The translations under genes and the position numbers were made by a program. From Microvirga alba (lineage in GTDB: Bacteria > Pseudomonadota > Alphaproteobacteria > Rhizobiales > Beijerinckiaceae), in the NCBI RefSeq assembly GCF_015694465.1, contig NZ_JADQDO010000006.1, positions 1 through 64,000 of the forward strand: a stretch of DNA of 64,000 nt. Direction: 5' to 3'. Below, one piece after another: positions 35,493 to 42,733 of the stretch (its first letter is position 1; every line of letters starts with the position of its first letter). The notes below the pieces were generated by a model that saw only the letters and a program-made list of their open reading frames with translations, ran no database searches and was not told the DNA's origin.

Positions 35493-37385
35493 TCACTGTT
35501 CGCGACGGACAACGTTGTTGTCCAGGTCGGCCTCGGCACCCTCGACGGAGGACAGCTGGTTTTGGACCTCTCGCAGCCAGGCGAGATTGGCCTCATTGTC
35601 CTCTTCGGCGAGCGCGCGTTCAGCAGCCCGAAGTTCGCTATGTAACGTGCGTGCGCGCCGATGCAAGGTGATCGCTTGTCTCAATGCGTCCTCAAGCCGC
35701 ATTGGATCGGCATGCGGATCGAGCATCCAGCGGTCCCCGGGGCGCACCAGAGCCGTCAATTTGTCCGCTACCGGAAGCAATCCACCCCGCTCCAGGCGGA
35801 CCTGCATGACGGCAAGATCGGCAGGTTCGCCGCTGGCGGCGCCATCGAGCAGAAGGCTCCGGAGCGCCTGCGGCCCCCTCCCCTCAACCTCAAGCTCCGC
35901 AAGGGTTTCAGCATGGTTTTGCAGCAATTCCGGATGGGCCAGGAAGGCGCATAGGATCATCGCTTCGCGCGGACTTTCCGCCGATCCGCCCATGAAAAGC
36001 GCGCTGCGCGCCAGCAGCGGCGAGACACTCAAACGGGCACTCGGCGTCGTTGGGGAAGGCCCCCCACGCTCCCGCCTTCCGCCGCCGCCCTGGCGATTAA
36101 ATCGGGCCGCGCGCGGATCGGGATTCTGGGCCGCGATGCGGGCCTGAACCTCTTCTCGGTAATACCGTTTCAGGGTTTCGTCGCGAATCAGTGCAAGTGA
36201 TTCGCGCAACCGATGCTCCAGGGCCGCCCGTCTTTCGGGCGTGTCGAGCGGCCCGACTTCGACCTCCCGCGTCCAGAGCATGTCGACCAGCGGCCGGGCG
36301 GAGGCGAGCACCCGCTCGACGGCAGCGGATCCGCCGGCGCGGGCGAGATCGTCCGGGTCCTGCCCCTCGGGCAGCATGGCGAAGCGCAGGGACTTGCCGG
36401 GGGTCAGGCTCGGCAGAGCAATGTCGAGCGCGCGGAAGGCCGCCCGCCGCCCCGCCTTGTCGCCGTCGAAGCAAAGAATGGGCTCGTCGGACAGACGCCA
36501 GAGCAGCGCAAGCTGATCCTCGGTCAGTGCGGTGCCGAGGGGCGCCACTGCGTTGTGAAAGCCCGCGACGCTCAGCGAAATCACATCCACGTAGCCCTCG
36601 ACCGCGATCACGGTGCCCCGATCGTGGGCGGGCTGACGGGCGAGATGGTAATTGTAGAGGAGCCGCCCCTTGTTGAAGAGCGGCGTATCCGGCGAGTTGA
36701 GGTATTTCGCCGGCACGTCCGCGCTCATGGCCCGCCCGCCGAAGGCGACGACCCGGCCGCGCAGATCGCAAATCGGAAACATCACCCGGTCACGGAATCG
36801 GTCGCGCAGCACCGTCTCGTTTTCGCTGGAGGTCAGAAGGCCCGCCTCGTCCATCATCTCGATGGAGACGCCCTTGCCCGCAAGGTGGTCGCGCAGGGCG
36901 TAACGGTCCGGCGGGGCATAGCCGATACCAAAGCGCGTCTGGGTATCCACGCTCAACGAGCGCCCGGCGAGATAATCCCGCGCCTTCGCGCCGGAACGGC
37001 CCTGGAGTGCCGCCTGGAAAAACTCCGCCGCCAGCTCCATGACGTCATAGAGGCTCTTGCGCTTCACCTCCTGTTCCCGGTCCTCCTGGGAAAGGGTCGG
37101 CAAGGGAACACCCGCCTCCGCCGCCAGCCGCTCCACGGCCTCGGGGAAGGAAAGCCCCTCCGTTTCCATCAGGAAGGTGAAAATGTCGCCGTGCTTTCCG
37201 GACGAGAAGCAATGATAGAACTGCTTCTGGTCGTTCACATAAAAGGACGGCGTCTTCTCCGCGTTGAACGGCGACAACCCCTTCCACTCCCGCCCCGCCT
37301 TTTTTAGACGCACGCGCTTGCCCACGACCGCCGAAGCCGGCAGCCGAGCGCGGATCTCATCAAGGACGTTGGGCGGGTAGCGCAC
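35493..37385 (-). CDS. dnaG: DNA primase DnaG
   Basis: 630 residues from GTG 37385 (GGAG ten bases upstream). The N-terminal domain (about 1-95), the Toprim core (GTVIAVEGYVDVISLSVAGF; ILCFDGDKAGRRAA) and a C-terminal DnaB-interaction region are present. It makes RNA primers for replication. The zinc-finger region is degenerate: where bacterial primases have CPFH and CFGC, this one reads SPFN (38-41) and CFSS (59-62), so three of four ligands are gone. I recall similar sequences in Bradyrhizobium-like primases. The gene precedes rpoD and is now 2.5 kb from yqeY. Confidence 0.96.
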   Translation of the reverse strand: MRYPPNVLDEIRARLPASAVVGKRVRLKKAGREWKGLSPFNAEKTPSFYVNDQKQFYHCFSSGKHGDIFTFLMETEGLSFPEAVERLAAEAGVPLPTLSQEDREQEVKRKSLYDVMELAAEFFQAALQGRSGAKARDYLAGRSLSVDTQTRFGIGYAPPDRYALRDHLAGKGVSIEMMDEAGLLTSSENETVLRDRFRDRVMFPICDLRGRVVAFGGRAMSADVPAKYLNSPDTPLFNKGRLLYNYHLARQPAHDRGTVIAVEGYVDVISLSVAGFHNAVAPLGTALTEDQLALLWRLSDEPILCFDGDKAGRRAAFRALDIALPSLTPGKSLRFAMLPEGQDPDDLARAGGSAAVERVLASARPLVDMLWTREVEVGPLDTPERRAALEHRLRESLALIRDETLKRYYREEVQARIAAQNPDPRAARFNRQGGGGRRERGGPSPTTPSARLSVSPLLARSALFMGGSAESPREAMILCAFLAHPELLQNHAETLAELEVEGRGPQALRSLLLDGAASGEPADLAVMQVRLERGGLLPVADKLTALVRPGDRWMLDPHADPMRLEDALRQAITLHRRARTLHSELRAAERALAEEDNEANLAWLREVQNQLSSVEGAEADLDNNVVRREQ

Positions 37386-37612
37386 GAAGCGAATTCTCCA
37401 AATATGTTGGATAGTCTAGAGCGGCACACTAGGGAACGACACGCGTCGGCTTGCGCCCGCTATTCACAGCGTGCGGTCAATAGAGCCCACCTGCGGGGAT
37501 GCCTAGCCCCGCGACCAGGGCGTCGCAAGCGCCACCTGGATCACAGCCCCCGCACCTCGGGCCAGGCGCAAAACCGAGGCGATGATGGGGCAGGTCGAGG
37601 TCAGCGGCGAGT

Positions 37613-37903
37613 TTGATATCGCTTCACAGCTATTGGCGGCACGGCGCGGCACAGCTCGAAGAGGATAAGGAAGTAGAGGCGTCGATCTACTTCCGAGATG
37701 TGCCATTTCGGGACATTGCCTACATTTCTCCGTCGGAATGCGTGGATGGCGTTGCTCTCCGGGTTCCCGATGGCATGATACACATCTCCCTCTCACCGGA
37801 GAAATGTGAGAGATATAAAGGCTTATCTGGGCACTTTCCCTCGACAAGGGGTAGAAGCAGGCACCCCGAATATTCCTGGGACATTTTAAGGGACAGCACG
37901 TGA
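37613..37903 (+). CDS. Unknown small protein, first of an AT-richer pair
   Basis: 96 residues if it starts with TTG at 37613, the only start before residue 50 in this frame. Composition is ordinary for a soluble protein from about residue 12 on (QLEEDKEVEASIYFRDVPFR; ECVDGVALRVPDGMIHISLS). A competing start in another frame (ATG 37582, reading MMGQVEVSGEFDIASQLLA) stops after 28 codons, so a frameshift or a decayed 5' end is possible. GC content is clearly below that of neighbouring genes. The stop overlaps the next start (GTGA). No family recognised. Confidence 0.5.
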   Translation: MISLHSYWRHGAAQLEEDKEVEASIYFRDVPFRDIAYISPSECVDGVALRVPDGMIHISLSPEKCERYKGLSGHFPSTRGRSRHPEYSWDILRDST

Positions 37904-38397
37904 GCAGCGCAGAAAACGAGAAGAATCTCCAGCGGGTCCTTTACCGCGAGGCTTTCGAGCGCCGCGACATTGCAGCCGAAGCAGAGAAAAGAGCACAGGA
38001 AGCTGACGCAAGAGCGTCCCGAAAATATGGCTCTCTGAAGAAATGGCTTCAGATCCGCGACAGCATCCCGCCTATTTTATATGACTTAAATAAAAGACTC
38101 TCCGTAATCGGCGCAGAAATCAGAGTAAGCCAGACCATCCCACATGATTACTCTCATCCTGGCTATCCATCCATTGGCCGTGGCCGGCTCGATTTTTTCA
38201 TAGATGGGAAGAGGACAACCCGTGTAATGGAGGCTGACCTGTCGGAAAGCGGGATCGTTCATCTTTACATGTACCTTCCGAAAGAGACCAAGCGCTTGGA
38301 GATTGACATTTCGGAGATCGACAGGGATCGCATCGAGGCGCTACTGATCGAATTCGTCAATCTGGCAACTCAGGATGACTTTCCTATCCGGACATAA
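37900..38397 (+). CDS. Unknown protein, second of an AT-richer pair
   Basis: 165 residues from GTG 37900, overlapping the previous stop. The N-terminal 50 residues are a charged helix, probably coiled coil (REAFERRDIAAEAEKRAQEA). The C-terminal part looks like a small alpha/beta domain (GRLDFFIDGKRTTRVMEADL; KRLEIDISEIDRDRIEALLI). Codon use is AT-richer than in rpoD, dnaG or carA, with AAATAAAAG-type stretches, which suggests acquired DNA. The tight coupling suggests that the two products act together, but I do not recognise either. Confidence 0.6.
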   Translation: MSSAENEKNLQRVLYREAFERRDIAAEAEKRAQEADARASRKYGSLKKWLQIRDSIPPILYDLNKRLSVIGAEIRVSQTIPHDYSHPGYPSIGRGRLDFFIDGKRTTRVMEADLSESGIVHLYMYLPKETKRLEIDISEIDRDRIEALLIEFVNLATQDDFPIRT

Positions 38398-38549
38398 GCC
38401 AGCAAAGCGGCAAATTTCACACTGTAAATTCCGAGAAGGAACGGGGCTAAGCAGTTTCGTTTGAGTTCTTGAGGCCAAGCTGAGGATATCGGCTAGCAAT
38501 CTCGGCCTAACAAAAGACTCCGTTTGAGGACTCCCCTTGGTGAGGGCCC

Positions 38550-38807
38550 ATGCGAGGCTGGGGCATGCGCACTGGCATCTCCATTACCCTGACGGCGTCC
38601 GACCGGCTTCGCCTTGAGGCTGCGCTGGCAACCGGAATACGGCTCCCGTCTGGCTTGGGCGTCGAAGGGCAACGCACAGCAGCGCTGTCATACCTGAATG
38701 GCGTGTGCGAATTTCCGATAAGCCCCTTTATGGAACCGGATAAAATGTCGTTTCCGCGTATTCGGAAGATGATTTCCCAAAACTCCCTCTGTAAACATCA
38801 AGTCTAA
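38550..38807 (+). pseudogene. IS630-family transposase remnant
   Basis: An 85-codon frame whose residues 6-25 (MRTGISITLTASDRLRLEAA) match the typical N-terminus of IS630-like transposases; the bases just before it (GGCTGGGGCATG) also look like the usual leader of such elements. The sequence then loses all similarity and ends early, with no DDE residues. It is probably a deleted insertion sequence joined to unrelated DNA. Confidence 0.55.
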
Positions 38808-38955
38808 ACCGCTCTGGCGGAGACCTCATGTTTCATGTGAAGACTCGGAACAACTGCCGAAAAAAAATGCATGAAGCAGGGGGTATGCGATGGCGTGGTT
38901 GGCATGAAGGCCCAAGGACAGGCGTCGGCCACCAGGTCAATGGCGGCAATTCCAG

Positions 38956-39117
38956 ATGGCCACTGCCGTTGTCGGGATCACCCATAGAGCGGCGGCCGTC
39001 CTGGCCTTTGTGAAGGGTGCCTCCGCCTCTGAGCAGCGCGGCGACGACTGGGCCATCGAGCTGGAGCGGGAGCCGGCAAATCCGCATCACGGCAGTGCCA
39101 TCGCTGTCTATGGGCGC
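38956..39117 (+). pseudogene. HIRAN-domain fragment
   Basis: The frame from ATG 38956 reads MATAVVGITHRAAAVLAFVK and later DDWAIELEREPANPHHGSAI, ending in AVYG. The VVG start, the LEREPxNPH segment and AIAVYG are the beginning and core of a HIRAN domain, a small domain found in DNA-repair helicases and as a stand-alone protein that binds DNA ends. After residue 54 the similarity stops although the frame stays open. I read this as a truncated gene. The family match is from memory. Confidence 0.5.
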
Positions 39118-39178
39118 AGGACTGAGAGGCAGAAGCGGTGGTTTCGATCAGAGGCTATTGAGCCGCAAGCAGGTATTT

Positions 39179-39222
39179 GTTCCCTTTTTGTTCTTGACAA
39201 TTGTCCCAACCTTGGCTATCTC
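39179..39222 (+). promoter_or_regulatory. LexA (SOS) box on a near-consensus sigma-70 promoter
   Basis: GTTC (39179-39182) and GTTC (39190-39193) are separated by seven bases, the direct-repeat LexA operator of alphaproteobacteria (GTTC-N7-GTTC). Directly after it lies TTGACA (39194-39199), a 17-base spacer and TATCTC (39217-39222). A start site near 39,229 is expected, transcribing rightward. No protein gene follows within the next 600 bases on this strand. The boxes are seen directly; LexA binding is inferred from the known consensus. Confidence 0.65.
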
Positions 39223-39228
39223 TCTTCC

Positions 39229-39547
39229 TGTCCCGACCCACCGAGGGGCGCGCTCGCGAGGCGTCGTGATTGTGGGGTCGGGCACGGTCCCGCGAGTGGG
39301 GGTACGCAACCCCATTCGGCGGGAGGCCCAGGCTGTGCCGAGGGCTCAGGTTTGTCCGGGGCCGCCCGTCTCTCGCAGACGGTGTCCGCCACGGGCAGCT
39401 GTTGGAGCCAACGCCGCCTGTCCGCCTAAAAGAACCGTGCGCGAGGTGCCTGCCGGCTCTCACATCTCATTGCCATCATCGAGCCGGACCGCACGTCGCG
39501 CCACCCTCGATCGCTTCTCAGGCTTGGGGCTTTTTCAGCCCCGAGCC
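39229..39547 (+). ncRNA. Candidate structured RNA downstream of the LexA-type promoter
   Basis: There is no convincing coding frame, but nested inverted repeats are dense. Pairs seen: CCCGACCC 39232/GGGTCGGG 39275; GGCAC 39281/GTGCC 39335 enclosing TCCCGC 39288/GCGGGA 39319, which encloses GGGGT 39299/ACCCC 39309; CCGTCT 39366/AGACGG 39377; GTGCG 39437/CGCAC 39490 enclosing CCGGCTC 39453/GAGCCGG 39481; and a last 11-base hairpin 39521-39547. The final hairpin has no T run after it. Read leftward the region could fold as well. The RNA call is inference from structure and promoter. Confidence 0.35.
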
Positions 39548-39610
39548 CAAAGGCGCTTGTTCTTTGAAAACCAGCACCCGCAAGGCCATGTTCAGGCGCG
39601 CGCCTGCTCC

Positions 39611-39712
39611 CTCTCCCGGGGGAGAGGGTTGGGGTGAGGGGTTGCGCCCTCTTGCGGATAAGGCGCAACCCCTCACCCTCGCTTCGCTCGACCTCTCCGC
39701 AACGGGAGAGGT
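39611..39712. repeat. REP-like palindromic cluster
   Basis: Three hairpins in about 100 bases: CTCTCCC (39611)/GGGAGAG (39620); a perfect 17-base pair, 39632-39648 with 39662-39678, around a 13-base loop; and ACCTCTCC (39691)/GGAGAGGT (39705). The first and last arms share the CTCTCC core. This is the form of dispersed intergenic palindromes common in GC-rich proteobacteria. It marks the end of the accessory stretch. A role in mRNA stability or termination is possible but not shown. Confidence 0.7.
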
Positions 39713-39855
39713 GAAGACGGCGCGCGCCCGGGAATGGACACCCTCCGCCGTTACTCCGGGGCCGCGTCAGCGGAGCCCGGGATCGTTGTCCGGGAAAAGC
39801 GCCCTTCCCGTCACGCGATCCCGGATCGCTTTTGGGCATCCGGATGACGAGGAGC

Positions 39856-40311
39856 TCACCCCTTCGGCAGCAGGTCCTTCACGATCCCGCTCGCCTTGCC
39901 GAAATCCATCCGGCCTGCGTATTTCGCGCGCAGCAGGCCGACGACCTTGCCCATGTCCTTCATGGAAGCGGCACCCGCTTCCGCGATGGCGGCTTCGATG
40001 GCGGCCTTGGTCTCGGCGTCATCCATCTGCTTGGGCAGGAAGGAGGCGATGATTTCGGCCTCTTCCTTTTCCTGCAGGGCGAGCTCGGGGCGACCACCCT
40101 GCTCGTACATGGTGATGGATTCCTGGCGCTGCTTGATCATTTTCTGCAGGAGCGCGAGAATTTCGTCCTCGGTGGCCTGGCCTTTGCCCGCGCCGCGAGC
40201 CTCGATGTCCTTGTCCTTGAGGGCAGCCTGAATCAGGCGGATAGTGCCGAGCCTGCGCTTGTCGCCGGCCTTCATGGCCTCTTTCATTTCCGTCGTGAAA
40301 CGTTCGCGCAT
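39856..40311 (-). CDS. yqeY: GatB/YqeY domain protein
   Basis: 151 residues, the complete YqeY family length. Characteristic segments are MRERFTTEMKEAMKAGDKRRLGTIRLI, DDEILALLQKMIKQRQES-like (here TEDEILALLQKMIKQRQES), ASFLPKQMDDAETKAAIEAA and GRMDFGKASGIVKDLLP. The fold resembles the GatB tail that contacts tRNA, but the role of free-standing YqeY is unclear. AAGGAG lies seven to eight bases before the ATG. In related genomes it often sits near dnaG and rpoD; here accessory DNA intervenes. Confidence 0.93.
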   Translation of the reverse strand: MRERFTTEMKEAMKAGDKRRLGTIRLIQAALKDKDIEARGAGKGQATEDEILALLQKMIKQRQESITMYEQGGRPELALQEKEEAEIIASFLPKQMDDAETKAAIEAAIAEAGAASMKDMGKVVGLLRAKYAGRMDFGKASGIVKDLLPKG

Positions 40312-40448
40312 GGCGCATCTCCTTTTATTTATAAGGCGCTTGAGCGTTGACGTGGCGCGAGCGGACCCTTAAGTCACGGGGATAGTTCAAGGGCGGCCCA
40401 TGGTGGCCTGCTCAAGCGCGGCCCATTGGGCTCGGACTTAAAGAGATC
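40312..40448 (+). promoter_or_regulatory. Divergent yqeY/carA promoter region with tandem 15-base repeats
   Basis: TCAAGGGCGGCCCAT (40387-40401) and TCAAGCGCGGCCCAT (40412-40426) differ at one base and start 25 bases apart; the second is followed by TGGGC, making the palindrome GCCCA-T-TGGGC. They end 22 bases before the carA ATG. They could be an operator or fold into the carA leader. Upstream, a TTATTTATAA stretch could serve as the -10 of yqeY. Function inferred only from position. Confidence 0.4.
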
Positions 40449-41651
40449 ATGACGATGCTGCAAGACAAAGACTCAGCGAGTGGCTGGACGGAGCCGCGCG
40501 CAACGGCTGTTCTCGTGCTCCAAGACGGTACGGTGCTGGAAGGTTTCGGCATCGGCGCGGTGGGCGAAGCGACCGGCGAGGTCTGCTTCAACACGGCGAT
40601 GACCGGCTATCAGGAAATCCTGACGGACCCGTCCTACGCCGGCCAGATCATCACCTTCACCTTCCCGCATATCGGCAATGTCGGCACGAACGAGGAAGAC
40701 ATCGAGAGCGTCAACGCCGCCTCGTCCTCCGGCGTGCGCGGCGCGGTCATGGCGGCCACCGTCACCGACCCGTCGAACTGGCGCGCCTCGCGCCATCTCG
40801 ATGCGTGGCTCAAGGCCCGCAACATCGTCGGCCTGACCGGCATCGACACCCGCGCCCTGACCGCGCTGATCCGCGAAAAGGGCATGCCGAACGCGGTCAT
40901 CGCCCATGACCCGAACGGCGCTTTCGACATTCCGGCCCTCAAAGCCAAGGCTGCCGCCCTGCCCTCCATGGACGGCCTCGATCTCGTGCCCATGGTCACG
41001 AGCGCCCAGCGCTTCGACTGGGACGAGTCCACCTGGACGCTTGGCGAAGGCTACGGCAAGCAGACCGAATTCAAGCACCACGTGGTCGCCCTCGATTACG
41101 GCGTGAAGCGCAACATTCTGCGCCTTCTCGTCCGCGCCGGTTGCAAGGTCACGGTCCTGCCCGCCACCGCGACGGCGGAGGACGTTCTGGCCCTGAAGCC
41201 CGATGGTGTCTTCCTCTCCAACGGCCCCGGCGACCCGGCAGCGACCGGCGAATATGCGGTGCCCGTCATCAAGAAGGTGCTCGAGGAAAAGATCCCGACC
41301 TTCGGCATCTGCCTCGGCCACCAGATGATGAGCCTCGCCGTCGGCGGCAAAACGAAAAAGATGCACCAGGGCCACCATGGGGCGAACCATCCGGTGAAGG
41401 ACAAGACCACCGGTAAGGTCGAGATCACCTCCATGAACCACGGCTTCGCGGTGGACCCGGACAGCCTGCCGAAAAACGCCGTCGAGACCCACGTCTCGCT
41501 GTTCGACGGCTCCAATTGCGGCATCGCGCTGACCGACCGCCCCGCCTTCTCGGTGCAGTACCACCCCGAGGCCTCACCCGGCCCGCAGGACAGCCACTAT
41601 CTCTTCGACCGCTTCGTGAAGCTGATCGAGGACAACAAGGCTCAGCGATAG
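40449..41651 (+). CDS. carA: Carbamoyl-phosphate synthase small subunit
   Basis: 400 residues. The N-terminal CarA domain (ATAVLVLQDGTVLEGFGIGA; CFNTAMTGYQEILTDPSYAG) is followed by a class I glutamine amidotransferase domain with the nucleophile Cys288 in FGICLGHQMM and the His-Glu pair in VQYHPEASPGPQDS. It supplies ammonia from glutamine to CarB for pyrimidine and arginine synthesis. The ATG at 40449 is preceded by AAAGAGATC. carB lies 2.4 kb downstream on the same strand with four intervening genes. Confidence 0.97.
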   Translation: MTMLQDKDSASGWTEPRATAVLVLQDGTVLEGFGIGAVGEATGEVCFNTAMTGYQEILTDPSYAGQIITFTFPHIGNVGTNEEDIESVNAASSSGVRGAVMAATVTDPSNWRASRHLDAWLKARNIVGLTGIDTRALTALIREKGMPNAVIAHDPNGAFDIPALKAKAAALPSMDGLDLVPMVTSAQRFDWDESTWTLGEGYGKQTEFKHHVVALDYGVKRNILRLLVRAGCKVTVLPATATAEDVLALKPDGVFLSNGPGDPAATGEYAVPVIKKVLEEKIPTFGICLGHQMMSLAVGGKTKKMHQGHHGANHPVKDKTTGKVEITSMNHGFAVDPDSLPKNAVETHVSLFDGSNCGIALTDRPAFSVQYHPEASPGPQDSHYLFDRFVKLIEDNKAQR

Positions 41652-41664
41652 AGTCAGACTCTCG

Positions 41665-41706
41665 CCGTCATGGCCGCCCCGCCGGAGATCGTGCCGGCCA
41701 TGACGG
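41665..41706. repeat. Palindromic repeat after carA
   Basis: CCGTCATGGCC (41665-41675) and GGCCATGACGG (41696-41706) form an 11-base perfect stem with a 20-base loop, 13 bases after the carA stop. The GTCATGGCC core recurs in other intergenic hairpins of this window. It may also end the carA transcript, though no T run follows. Confidence 0.6.
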
Positions 41707-41832
41707 AACCGCATCGCGCCAAAGGTTCCATCCCGCGACAATGCGGATCATTGCCTGCCTTCCGCAAATCAAGTTAACCAGTCGTTAACCATTAAAATTG
41801 ACGATGCGAAACTTGAATTGGGGGCTACTCCG

Positions 41833-42207
41833 ATGACAGCCGATAAAGATGCGGGCCATTTCAGCCGTTTGCATGAGGTGTTCACTTTTCATCTCGGCGT
41901 AGCGGTCACCCTGTCCTGGCTAACCTCGCTCTATGCCGCGACCTACGCTCCTTGGGTGCGCAACATCCGCCCCCTGATCGATCCGTCCTACGCGGGTCAG
42001 GCGGAAAGCACCTGGTCGTTCCTGTTCGCGTTTCCGGTCGTGCTGAGCGTCGCTTGGGTCATGTCCTTCTCGGGCCGCGAGATCCTGCGCCACGTGAAGA
42101 TGCTGAAGAACCAGAAGGTCGAGTTCGGCATCGCCGCCGCCGTCGCCTTCGCCCTGTTCTATCTCTCCATCGACCGGGCGGTCGCAGCCCTTTTGATCGC
42201 GTCCTAA
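41833..42207 (+). CDS. Small membrane protein of unknown function
   Basis: 124 residues. Two or three hydrophobic segments are visible: about 20-37 (LGVAVTLSWLTSLYAATYA), 60-80 (STWSFLFAFPVVLSVAWVMS) and 99-122 (FGIAAAVAFALFYLSIDRAV). The stretch between the second and third is basic (REILRHVKMLKNQKVEFG). The ATG at 41833 is chosen; an in-frame TTG 15 bases upstream is a weaker option. Not recognised. The sequence just before it is AT-rich (TTAACCATTAAAATTGACGATG), giving a likely promoter. Confidence 0.6.
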   Translation: MTADKDAGHFSRLHEVFTFHLGVAVTLSWLTSLYAATYAPWVRNIRPLIDPSYAGQAESTWSFLFAFPVVLSVAWVMSFSGREILRHVKMLKNQKVEFGIAAAVAFALFYLSIDRAVAALLIAS

Positions 42208-42292
42208 CGCGCTCCTTCAGCCGCCTCGGCTCGCGCAAAGTTCGCAACCATGATCAAATCGAAGTCCGTAATGTCGGGCTTCGGAGTGATCC

Positions 42293-42603
42293 ATGCTGCA
42301 GACCAAGCCACAGACACGCCTCGAATACGGCCGCCGCGTCGAGCGGGTGATGGCGTATATCGCCGACAATCTGGACGACGATCTCTCGCTTGAACGGCTG
42401 GCGGAGATCGCCTGCTTCTCGCCCTACCATTTTCACCGCATACCGGGCTTGAGGAGGTTTATCGCCAGCTCTACCGCGATTGGCTGCCCGGCAGCGGCGA
42501 GGAAGCGAGCGACCAGCCTGCGTTCGAGAACTACCTCAACACCCCGCGCGATACCCCTCCCTCGGAGCTTCTCACCGAGGTCAACCTGCCGCTGAAGGGG
42601 TGA
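42293..42603 (+). pseudogene. AraC/GyrI-type regulator with internal deletion
   Basis: The first 50 codons (from ATG 42293) encode the beginning of an AraC-type helix-turn-helix (ERVMAYIADNLDDDLSLERL, ACFSPYHFHRI). The sequence then switches frame and continues as GLEEVYRQLYRDWLPGSGEE and FENYLNTPRDTPPSELLTEV, up to the stop at 42601-42603. That is the extreme C-terminus of the GyrI-like effector domain normally found after residue 250. Some 150-200 middle codons are missing and the join is out of frame, so the gene is dead. Both ends are unmistakable for this fusion family. Confidence 0.8.
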
Positions 42604-42618
42604 GGCCGAAGAGACGCG

Positions 42619-42642
42619 ATGGCCGGGCCCGTCCCGGCCAAT
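42619..42642. repeat. Short GGCCGGG/CCCGGCC palindrome
   Basis: GGCCGGG (42621-42627) pairs with CCCGGCC (42633-42639) around five bases, 18 bases after the pseudogene stop. It resembles the first hairpin of the dispersed repeat seen near 57,450 and 60,250. Confidence 0.45.
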
Positions 42643-42733
42643 CCCCACGGCATGAGGAATTAAGGGCTTTCATCGCGTCCCGCTCTGGGGCAGGTTCTCT
42701 CCCACCTCAACCCCACCGGACGACCTTCTCTTC

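Larger units (their letters stand above)
38398..39855. other. Accessory non-coding stretch between the AT-rich pair and yqeY
   Basis: These 1.46 kb contain no intact protein gene. In order they hold an IS630 remnant, a HIRAN fragment, the LexA-type promoter, the hairpin-rich stretch and the palindromic cluster described separately. The remaining bases (38398-38549, 38808-38955 and 39713-39855) show nothing that I can assign. Gene fragments and repeats together indicate repeated insertion and deletion. Confidence 0.6.

Noticed and set aside
39229..39547. RNase P RNA, SRP RNA, 6S RNA or tmRNA as identity of the hairpin-rich stretch
   Set aside because: The conserved cores I know for these RNAs (for example GAGGAAAGTCC or GGAAGGAAGCAG) are absent on both strands.
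39017..39637. A 206-codon frame over the HIRAN fragment, SOS promoter and hairpins
   Set aside because: It crosses a promoter and palindromes, is Arg/Pro-rich and shows no domain; more likely non-coding.
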